DNA of 24,233 nt from positions 1 to 24,233 of the forward strand of contig JAVVTL010000020.1 in NCBI GenBank assembly GCA_036653715.1. Direction: 5' to 3'. Both the position numbers and the translations under genes were made by a program. The notes beneath the pieces were generated by a model. That model worked only from the letters and a program-made list of their open reading frames with translations. It was not told the DNA's origin and did no database searches. Below are positions 14,739 through 20,352 of the stretch, piece by piece. This DNA is from Scatomorpha sp036653715 (GTDB lineage: Bacteria; Bacillota; Clostridia; Oscillospirales; Oscillospiraceae). Each line of letters starts with the position of its first letter. Position 1 is the stretch's first letter.

Positions 14739-15062
14739 TTATTTCTCCTCGTACAGCTCAATGATGGCGTCGTCCATCACGACGAAGGCGAGGCGGGCAG
14801 TCTCGGACAGAACGTCCGGCCCATAGAGAACGCACTGTGCCTGCGCGACATACGGGTCCATATTGTCTACTTTATAGGCGACATGGAACTGCTTTGAGAG
14901 TATCTCGGGGAAGCGCGTGCCCTCCTCGAATTTCAGATACTCGATTTTATAGTCGTAGTCGTCAACGTTCTCGTTGACCCAGAAGCCGCCCCACTCGTTG
15001 AAGACCATTCCGGGCTTTTTGTTGAGGACGGGGATACCGATGTGCATATACTCAGCTGACAT
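14739..15062 (-). CDS. Small VOC-superfamily (glyoxalase-fold) protein
   Basis: The 107 residues begin MHIGIPV (6-12), the first strand of a VOC module with a metal-ligand His. FHVAYKVDNMD (about 59-69) follows, and it ends LAFVVMDDAIIELYE, with Glu in the usual C-terminal ligand position. The length fits a single-domain VOC protein that dimerises. VOC proteins are isomerases, lyases, epimerases or dioxygenases acting on carbonyl compounds; the reaction here is unknown. ATG 15062 has AGGAGG eight bases ahead. It is the last gene of the DhaK/LsrF cluster, 30 bases after the DUF1097 gene. It could isomerise a phosphorylated dicarbonyl for LsrF, replacing the missing LsrG, but that is only contextual. 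Confidence 0.7.
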   Translation of the reverse strand: MSAEYMHIGIPVLNKKPGMVFNEWGGFWVNENVDDYDYKIEYLKFEEGTRFPEILSKQFHVAYKVDNMDPYVAQAQCVLYGPDVLSETARLAFVVMDDAIIELYEEK

Positions 15063-15092
15063 TATTTTTCCTCCTCGTAAGAATTTATGGGA

Positions 15093-15632
15093 TTATTTGG
15101 ATACATCCGTCTTTTCGACATACTTGGGGATATACCAGTTATTGAAGCAGATGGTCAGGAAGCCGCAGAACAGGCCGATGGCGCAATAGACCATCTCGAT
15201 GGTGGCGGACTGAACATAGCCGGTGGTGGGGATATAGGAGGTGATGCCAAAGAAAACGCCGGCGCCGACGAATACAGAGGGAACGAAGTTGAAAAGCTCG
15301 GGGGCAATCTCAAGCTGCATGATGACTGTGACGGCGATTACGAGGCAGACGGGCATTGCCCAAAAGCCGAGGCCGAGCTTGCCGAGCCAGCCGCCGAGGG
15401 TGAAGATGCCGATGGAGCCGATGATGCCGAGCGCGTAGCCGATAAGGCCGCGAAGGCCGCCCTTGGGGGTGCAGCCGGCAAGGAAATAGACTGCCCAAGC
15501 CTGGAAGGCTATCCAGCCGTAGCCGGCGAACTGGGGCCATACATTTGCCTGAAGGAGCTGGTCAACCGCCTGTAGGACAGCGGCGATGAAGGCGATGACG
15601 AGTGCGATTGGCATGTGCTTTTTGAAAGTCAT
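15093..15632 (-). CDS. DUF1097 family (YcdZ-like) inner membrane protein
   Basis: The 179-residue form from ATG 15632 shows about five to six membrane helices (PIALVIAFIAAVLQAVDQL, GWIAFQAWAVYFLAGCTPKGG and so on). The motif FQAWAVYFLAGCTPKGGLRGLIGYALGI (cited in parts, about residues 42-70) is characteristic of DUF1097. The function is unknown; it may be a small-molecule channel or carrier. The start was chosen for AGGGGAGG ten bases ahead; the 36 residues upstream are polar and not family-like. It lies downstream of lsrF with a 209-base gap containing a hairpin and its own probable promoter, then the VOC gene. Context suggests transport of the cluster's substrate, since no other transporter is present. 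Confidence 0.78.
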   Translation of the reverse strand: MTFKKHMPIALVIAFIAAVLQAVDQLLQANVWPQFAGYGWIAFQAWAVYFLAGCTPKGGLRGLIGYALGIIGSIGIFTLGGWLGKLGLGFWAMPVCLVIAVTVIMQLEIAPELFNFVPSVFVGAGVFFGITSYIPTTGYVQSATIEMVYCAIGLFCGFLTICFNNWYIPKYVEKTDVSK

Positions 15633-15711
15633 GTGTAATTCCTCCCCTAAATTTTTGGTTTTCCTGTCGGATATCACATGGCACATAATGTTGTTTTCTG
15701 CCGATTGCAGT

Positions 15712-15740
15712 AGTATAATATTGCGTGCCATGCGCGTCAC
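15712..15740 (-). promoter_or_regulatory. Putative internal promoter for the DUF1097-VOC genes
   Basis: On the minus strand: GTGACG (15740-15735), 17 bases, TATACT (15717-15712). An 8-bp inverted repeat, CATGGCAC (15677-15684) and GTGCCATG (15725-15732), has one arm in the spacer and the other downstream of the start site, and could be an operator pair. Confidence 0.45.
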
Positions 15741-15784
15741 GGCGGTCCGTTTTCGAGATGTGTCCCGCCAAAACGTTTGGTGTC

Positions 15785-15810
15785 GGGCGGCTTTTCAGCC
15801 GCCCTTTTTT
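15785..15810. terminator. GC-rich hairpin after lsrF
   Basis: GGGCGGCT (15785-15792) pairs with AGCCGCCC (15797-15804) and is followed by T6 on the plus strand only. In the sense direction of lsrF (minus) it follows an A-rich run and has no T tract, so it may be a leaky terminator or processing stem for lsrF, or a stop for plus-strand antisense RNA. Confidence 0.5.
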
Positions 15811-15841
15811 GTCGCCCGCAATGAAAAGCCGGGCGCTTTTT

Positions 15842-16723
15842 TTATTCCCCCGCAAGCTCCCTGTAGAATTCAAAGGCGCGCTTATCGGTATAGCCCTCGT
15901 GGACTATCTTGCCGACTGCACGGCACATTGCGACGGGGTGTTCGCTCTGGAAGATGTTTCTGCCCATATCCACGCCGTGTGCGCCGTCGGATATGGCCAT
16001 GTAGGCCATTGTCAGCGCCTCGTCCTCGGGCAGCTTTTTGCCGCCGGCGATGACGATGGGAACAGGGCAGGCCGCAACGACTTTTTCGAAGTCATCGCAG
16101 TAATAGGTCTTGATGACGGAAGCGCCAAGCTCCGCCAAAATGCGCGTTGCAAGCATGAAGTACTGCGGGGTGCGCGCCATTTCCTTGCCGACGGCGGTGA
16201 CGCCCAGCACGGGCAGGCCGTAGCGGTTTCCGGCGTCCACGGTTCTGCAAAGCACCTCAAGTGAGTCGCGCTCGCCCGCTCCGCCGATGAAGCATTGGAT
16301 TGCCACGGCGCTTGCGTTCATTCTAAGAGCTTCCTCCATGTCGAGGCCGAGGCCGCAGCCGCTGCTCATGTCCTCGAACAGGACAGAGCTGTCGTGGGTC
16401 GCGCGCAGGCAGACAGCCTTGCCGGTTGTGGGTGGGATGCAGGAGCGGATTGCGCCGCGCGTGCCCATAAGCACGTCAGCATATTCGCAGAGCGGGGCGA
16501 TGCTGATATCCATACGCTCAAGTCCTGCGGTGGAGCCCATTATGTAGCCGTGGTCGAAGGCGAGCATTACGGTGTTGCCGGACTTTGGGGAGAACAGGCG
16601 CGAGATGCGGTTCTTCATGCCCCAGTCCGTGTTTCCAAGCCCCTTGGCGAAGAAGCCCCCGGTGCTCACGGGTGTTTCAAGGTGGTAGTCCTTAGCCGCC
16701 TTGTTGCCGATTGCGTCAGCCAT
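15842..16723 (-). CDS. lsrF: 3-hydroxy-5-phosphonooxypentane-2,4-dione thiolase (LsrF)
   Basis: The 293 residues align along their whole length with E. coli LsrF as I remember it: LDWGM-like NTDWGMKNRISRLFSPKSG (31-49), TVMLAFDHGY (51-60), GLERMDISIAPL and ADVLMGTRG. It continues with IKTYY with the Schiff-base Lys205, CPVPIVIAGGKKLPE, and GVDMGRNIFQSEHPVAM near the end. LsrF is a class I aldolase-fold thiolase that moves an acetyl group from P-HPD to CoA, giving DHAP and acetyl-CoA, in AI-2 breakdown. Here it follows dhaK by 16 bases in a kinase cluster with no lsrK, lsrG or lsrACDB, so the substrate may be AI-2-derived or a related phosphorylated C5 dione. Confidence 0.92.
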   Translation of the reverse strand: MADAIGNKAAKDYHLETPVSTGGFFAKGLGNTDWGMKNRISRLFSPKSGNTVMLAFDHGYIMGSTAGLERMDISIAPLCEYADVLMGTRGAIRSCIPPTTGKAVCLRATHDSSVLFEDMSSGCGLGLDMEEALRMNASAVAIQCFIGGAGERDSLEVLCRTVDAGNRYGLPVLGVTAVGKEMARTPQYFMLATRILAELGASVIKTYYCDDFEKVVAACPVPIVIAGGKKLPEDEALTMAYMAISDGAHGVDMGRNIFQSEHPVAMCRAVGKIVHEGYTDKRAFEFYRELAGE

Positions 16724-16739
16724 GGGAATCAGTCCTTTC

Positions 16740-17735
16740 TTACTTGTTGAAGGCTATGGTGCGGGCGGTGGTGTTCCAACGGGCGATGGTCTCGTCGTCC
16801 CACTTCGCTATGTTGAGCTGGAAGCCTGCCTGCTCCTGAACGGTGAGGATTTCGCCGACCATGTTGGCGACAACCTTGATGCCGAGGGATTCGAGATAGT
16901 GGACGCAGTCCTTGTAGAGTATCCACATTTCCATGAGGGTGGTGGCACCGGAGCCGTTTATCATGACAAAGGCCTTGTCGCCCTTCTGGAGGGGGATGTC
17001 CTTGACAAGCGCGTTCGCGACTATTGCGATGGTGTCCTTGGAGGTCTTGAGAGGCTGACGTCCGCCGCCGCCCTCGCCGTGCTGGCCCATGCCGATTTCC
17101 ATGTCCTCGTCGCCCAAATCGCCGAATTCGGCACCGGAGGCGGGGTGGGTGGCGCAGCGCGCCGCGACAGCTATGGTAGCCATTGAATCCGCATACTTCT
17201 GAGCGATGTCGGCAACCTCGTCAAGGGTTCTGCCCTCGCGGGCGGCAGCCGCAGCGATATGATACAGGGGGATTGCGCCGGCGAGGCCGCGGCGGTCATC
17301 GGAATTGGAGCGCGGAGCGTTGGAGATATCCTCCTGAGTGACGACCTTGCGAACCTTGAGGCCCTCTTTCTGGACCATCTTCATGACCATGTTGCCGCAG
17401 AGCATGTCGCCCGCGTGGTTGAGGACGAGGAACAGAACGCCGTGGCCCTTGTCGGCAAGCTTGATTGCATCAAAGACATTCTGGGGGTTCGGAGCCGCGA
17501 AAACATCGCCGACGACCTGAATGTCCAGCATGCCTTCGCCGACGAAGCCGGCCTGCGCAGGCTCATGCCCGGAGCCGCCGAGGGTGACGATGGTGACGCG
17601 GTCAGCGCCTGCAAGCGCGCGGTTAATGACCATATGATTCTTAATTTCGATAATGCTTGAGTTTGCCAGTGCCATGCCCTCCAACAGCTCATCCGTAAGG
17701 GTATCGGGGCTGTTGATAAATTTCTTCATCTTCAT
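16740..17735 (-). CDS. dhaK: Dihydroxyacetone kinase-type subunit DhaK
   Basis: The 331 residues are normal for DhaK. GGSGHEPAQAGFVGEGMLD (53-71) with His57, HAGDM with catalytic-base Asp110, and GMGQHGEGG with His219 (the residue that binds the ketose as a hemiaminal) are all present. The context GQHGEGGGGRQP differs from the classical GIHGEPG, and NHAGDMLCGNM from NYTGD, so this is a diverged paralogue, possibly for another ketose. The phosphoryl donor should be DhaL with ATP or a PTS protein; no dhaM gene is near. ATG 17735 has GAGGAGG eight bases ahead. It lies between dhaL and lsrF in one transcript, suggesting it phosphorylates the compound later cleaved by LsrF. Confidence 0.9.
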   Translation of the reverse strand: MKMKKFINSPDTLTDELLEGMALANSSIIEIKNHMVINRALAGADRVTIVTLGGSGHEPAQAGFVGEGMLDIQVVGDVFAAPNPQNVFDAIKLADKGHGVLFLVLNHAGDMLCGNMVMKMVQKEGLKVRKVVTQEDISNAPRSNSDDRRGLAGAIPLYHIAAAAAREGRTLDEVADIAQKYADSMATIAVAARCATHPASGAEFGDLGDEDMEIGMGQHGEGGGGRQPLKTSKDTIAIVANALVKDIPLQKGDKAFVMINGSGATTLMEMWILYKDCVHYLESLGIKVVANMVGEILTVQEQAGFQLNIAKWDDETIARWNTTARTIAFNK

Positions 17736-17753
17736 GTTAATAGCCTCCTCATT

Positions 17754-18371
17754 TTATAATATATCTTTGCGGAGTCCCACAAAGAAATATTTCATTGATA
17801 TTGCACCCGCGTCGGGTGTGCCGAGAGTCTGCTCGCCGTAGCTCCTTGCGCGTCCGAATTTCGAGACGAAGCCGCGCGTTGCCTCGGCTCCCGCTATGGC
17901 GGCTTCCGCAGCCGCATTCATTATGTCGGCAATGCTGCCGTCTGCGGCGAGCAGGGCGTCCGTCGCGGGGAGAAGGGCGTCCATCATGGTCTTGTCGCCG
18001 ACCTTGGCCTTCGAGAGCGCCGAGAGCATCTCCGCGCCGTGCTTAAACATCGCCTTGAGCTGCTGCTCGTCGAGGGAATCGCCCGAGGGCGCGCCTTCCA
18101 TCAGGCCGTCGAGGTAGGTGTTCCAGAGGGGAACCGCGCTGCCGCCGTTTATCATCATGACAGCCATAGCCGCGTCGTCGAGCGTCGTTTTGATGGCCGC
18201 TCCGCCCTCGCCCAAGGATGTCAGGATTGCCTGCGCAATTTTGGTCATGGTCACGCCGTGGTCGGCGTCTCCAAAACGTGAATCTATCTCCGTAAGCTCG
18301 TCCTGCGCCGAGATAACGCTCTCGCAGGCGTTTTTGAGCATATCGGAGAATTGCTTTGCGCTTAATTTCAA
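17754..18371 (-). CDS. dhaL: Dihydroxyacetone kinase-type subunit DhaL (nucleotide-binding)
   Basis: The 205 residues are typical of DhaL. DSRFGDADHGVTM (about 28-40) supplies the three Mg-binding aspartates (D-x4-D-x-D), MMINGGSAVPLWNTYL is the helix-capping nucleotide loop, and GDKTMMDALLPA is the conserved third motif. The C-terminus SYGEQTLGTPDAGAISMKYFFVGL (cited in part) matches the family's G-x-PDAGA end. It holds ADP/ATP and transfers phosphate to the ketose on DhaK. The start is TTG 18371, with AAAGGAGG seven bases ahead. It is the first gene of the kinase operon, 18 bases before dhaK. Its promoter carries two copies of the SorC-type operator candidate. Confidence 0.9.
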   Translation of the reverse strand: MKLSAKQFSDMLKNACESVISAQDELTEIDSRFGDADHGVTMTKIAQAILTSLGEGGAAIKTTLDDAAMAVMMINGGSAVPLWNTYLDGLMEGAPSGDSLDEQQLKAMFKHGAEMLSALSKAKVGDKTMMDALLPATDALLAADGSIADIMNAAAEAAIAGAEATRGFVSKFGRARSYGEQTLGTPDAGAISMKYFFVGLRKDIL

Positions 18372-18388
18372 TTCGCCGCCTCCTTTAT

Positions 18389-18442
18389 TAACAAATGTTA
18401 TGTTATTTGCTGCAAGTTCTGTGATTATAATAACATGTGCTA
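18389..18442 (-). promoter_or_regulatory. dhaL promoter with inverted pair of TAACATnTGnyA boxes
   Basis: The -10 TATAAT is on the minus strand at 18429-18424, with a weak -35 (TAGAAT, 18452-18447). One box, TAACATGTGCTA (18431-18442, plus), lies in the spacer. The other, TAACATTTGTTA (minus strand, 18400-18389), lies downstream of the expected start site. The pair is inverted, 42 bases apart centre to centre. Confidence 0.6.
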
Positions 18443-18473
18443 CTTTATTCTACAAGACCTTTTATGCGAAAAA

Positions 18474-18525
18474 TAGAAAAAAGGGTAGATTTGCAAAACT
18501 TTTGTGAGTTTCGCACAATCTACCC
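18474..18525 (-). terminator. Rho-independent terminator of the SorC-type regulator gene
   Basis: GGGTAGATT (18483-18491) pairs with AATCTACCC (18517-18525). On the minus strand the stem is followed by TTTTTTCTATTTTT. It lies 22 bases past the regulator stop, so the regulator and dhaL are separate transcripts. Confidence 0.82.
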
Positions 18526-18547
18526 GATTCGGATATATTCAGATTCC

Positions 18548-19489
18548 CTACGCGATTTCCAAAATTTGTGTTGCCAAGGATTCCGGCAGGAGCAGGGTAT
18601 TGATAAAGCCCGCCGCAATTGCGCCGACGGCGCAGGCCGGGCAGATATGCGAGGAGCAAACCGCCGTCACGGACCTCGCGTCGCGAAGCTGTTCTATGGA
18701 GGCCTGCATGACGTTATCGACAGTGGCTTCAATGATGCGGCCGCCGACATCGTAGTAGTGGGCGAGGACGCGGCCGACGGCGTTTTCCTTTGAGAGGCGG
18801 TTGGCGAAGCGGTATTCGACGCCGAGGTCGGGATAGGAGGGGTAGTTGGAGATGTTGACGAGGGCCAAGTCCATGTGCTCCCATTTTTCGTTTAAGGCGA
18901 GATAGGTCTCCATGTGCCTTGCGAAGTCAAGCTCCGACTCGGAGTCAAAAAATGCGGGCATATAGAGGTAATCTGCCGCCAAACCGGACTTTGCGGAGAG
19001 AATTCGCGCAATTTCGTTGGTGTGGTAGCCTCGGTAGGAGGCACCTATTCCGCCTATGAGCGGGAAAATGCGGCCCTTGCTCTCGGCGGCGTTTTCAAGT
19101 CCCTCGGCGTAGTCTGCCATGCGCCCGAGCAGAGAACCCCAGCCGACGCCGACACTGCGCTCCGAGGATTTTTTGTCGAAGCAAAAGTCGTAGGCGGCAA
19201 TGGCTATGGCGTTATCGGTGGCGTCGCCCGATTTCCTGTCGGGGATGACGACGACCTTTTCGAGGCCGAAACGCGCCTCGAGCCGCCTTGCCTCAAGCTG
19301 CTCGCGGTTTTCCGCGCGGTTAATGGTGATGGTCACGACGCCGGCGGATTTCGCCTCCGTCAGAAGGACGCTGACGAGGGGGCGGGATATGCCGAGAGCC
19401 TTTGCGATTTCGCTTTGGGTCATATTTTGTTCGTAGTAAAGCTCGGCGACCTCAATCAGGCGTCCGAGTTTTTTGTCTGCCGAAATCAT
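18548..19489 (-). CDS. SorC/DeoR-family sugar-binding transcriptional regulator (LsrR-like)
   Basis: The 313 residues have an N-terminal helix-turn-helix (about 8-55: VAELYYEQNMTQSEIAKALG, then ISRPLVSVLLTEAKSAGVV) and a large SorC-type effector domain from about 60 to the end (GVGWGSLL, IFPLIGGIGAS, LAADYLYMPAFF). This is the architecture of LsrR, SorC, DeoR of Bacillus and CggR, which bind phosphorylated sugars and act as tetramers, usually as repressors. ATG 19489 has GAGGA about eight bases ahead. It is placed directly upstream of dhaL-dhaK-lsrF and shares a 12-base inverted box with the dhaL promoter, so it likely controls that operon and itself, released by the phosphorylated substrate made by DhaK/DhaL. 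Confidence 0.9.
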   Translation of the reverse strand: MISADKKLGRLIEVAELYYEQNMTQSEIAKALGISRPLVSVLLTEAKSAGVVTITINRAENREQLEARRLEARFGLEKVVVIPDRKSGDATDNAIAIAAYDFCFDKKSSERSVGVGWGSLLGRMADYAEGLENAAESKGRIFPLIGGIGASYRGYHTNEIARILSAKSGLAADYLYMPAFFDSESELDFARHMETYLALNEKWEHMDLALVNISNYPSYPDLGVEYRFANRLSKENAVGRVLAHYYDVGGRIIEATVDNVMQASIEQLRDARSVTAVCSSHICPACAVGAIAAGFINTLLLPESLATQILEIA

Positions 19490-19502
19490 GAACTGTCCTC
19501 AC

Positions 19503-19548
19503 TGTCAAATGTTAAATTTAAAATAACACAAACCTTAACATCTGTCAA
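19503..19548 (-). promoter_or_regulatory. SorC-type regulator promoter with inverted pair of TAACATnTGnyA boxes
   Basis: On the minus strand: TTGACA (19548-19543), 17 bases, TATTTT (19525-19520). Box TAACATCTGTCA (19536-19547, plus) overlaps the -35 and spacer. Box TAACATTTGACA (minus strand, 19514-19503) covers the start-site region. They are inverted and 33 bases apart, an arrangement fit for autorepression. Confidence 0.65.
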
Positions 19549-19603
19549 TATATATCGCGTCGAATGTCAATATCTGTAAGCGAAAGGCGGATACGCCCGA
19601 TTT

Positions 19604-20170
19604 TCAGAAGGCGGAATAGCCGCGGTTGGAGAGCTTCATCACAAGCTCCGCCATGCTCTCCGGCGTTTTTTTCATGCCCTCGGTGAGCCATTTGCGGATG
19701 AGGCCGACGCAGCCGATGGCGGCATAGGTGTAGAGGTATTCCGCGTCCTCGCGGGAGATGGATTTTATGGTGGTCCATTCGACTATGAATTGCTTTGCGA
19801 GCATCGCCACGACCTGCGCCTGAAAGCCCGTGTCGCTCATGTCGGAGAGCAGCACCGAGCAGACAACCGAGTTTTCCTTTATATATTCGAACACGCGCGC
19901 GAGAATCGCCGGCAAATCCGTGTCCTCGAGCGAGAAAGCGTCGCCGAGCTTTTCGGTGATATCCAGCATCATCTCGTTCTCGATGCTTGAGAGCAGGGCA
20001 AAGGGGTCTGCGTAGTGGGCGTAGAAGGTGGCGCGGTTTATGTCCGCACCCTGACAGATTTCCGTCACCGTGACCTTGGCTATCGGCTTCTCCCGCATTA
20101 GGGCTATGAGGCTGTCACGAAGTACCATTTTTGTATATTTTATGCGCCCATCCTGCTTTTTGTCGGACAT
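19604..20170 (-). CDS. TetR/AcrR-family transcriptional regulator
   Basis: The 188-residue form starts at ATG 20170, eight bases after GGGAG. The first 60 residues are a standard TetR DNA-binding domain: YTKMVLRDSLIALMREKPIAKVTV (cited in part), then TEICQGADINRATFYAHYADPFALL. The rest is a helical ligand/dimer domain without a recognisable signature. ATGs at 20176-20188 and 20254 lie too near to, or upstream of, the ribosome binding site. The gene is divergent from the MMPL exporter operon and probably represses it, relieved by a transported or toxic compound. This pairing is common for exporter regulators. Confidence 0.88.
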   Translation of the reverse strand: MSDKKQDGRIKYTKMVLRDSLIALMREKPIAKVTVTEICQGADINRATFYAHYADPFALLSSIENEMMLDITEKLGDAFSLEDTDLPAILARVFEYIKENSVVCSVLLSDMSDTGFQAQVVAMLAKQFIVEWTTIKSISREDAEYLYTYAAIGCVGLIRKWLTEGMKKTPESMAELVMKLSNRGYSAF

Positions 20171-20272
20171 ATCCATATCTCCCATCATAAAAAGTTTACA
20201 TTTGGTATTGTAGGATGCCCAACATTTGCTCGGCAAGTGTTGAACATTTTGCATTTTTAAAATAACTGTCTG

Positions 20273-20335
20273 TTGAATTATTGCCGCACTGTAAGTATAC
20301 TACGCTTATGAAAATAAATCAACGGTGTGTTGATT
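20273..20335 (+). promoter_or_regulatory. MMPL operon promoter and TetR operator candidate
   Basis: TTGAAT (20273-20278), 17 bases, TATACT (20296-20301). A perfect 7-bp inverted repeat, AATCAAC-GGTGT-GTTGATT (20317-20335), lies just after the predicted start site. TGTTGA occurs also at 20238 and 20271. The inverted repeat is a likely binding site for the divergent TetR protein. Confidence 0.65.
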
Positions 20336-20352
20336 AGATTGCGGGGGATAAT

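Noticed and set aside
19586..19597. Short GGCG/CGCC stem after the TetR gene as terminator
   Set aside because: Only four base pairs and a poor T run; too weak to call.
20171..20254. Longer TetR protein starting at 20254
   Set aside because: The extra 28 residues are not TetR-like, and the GGGAG site points to ATG 20170.
20295..20300. GTATAC before the MMPL gene
   Set aside because: It is part of the TATACT -10 element (20296-20301) and has no partner box, so it is not counted in the GTATAC regulon.
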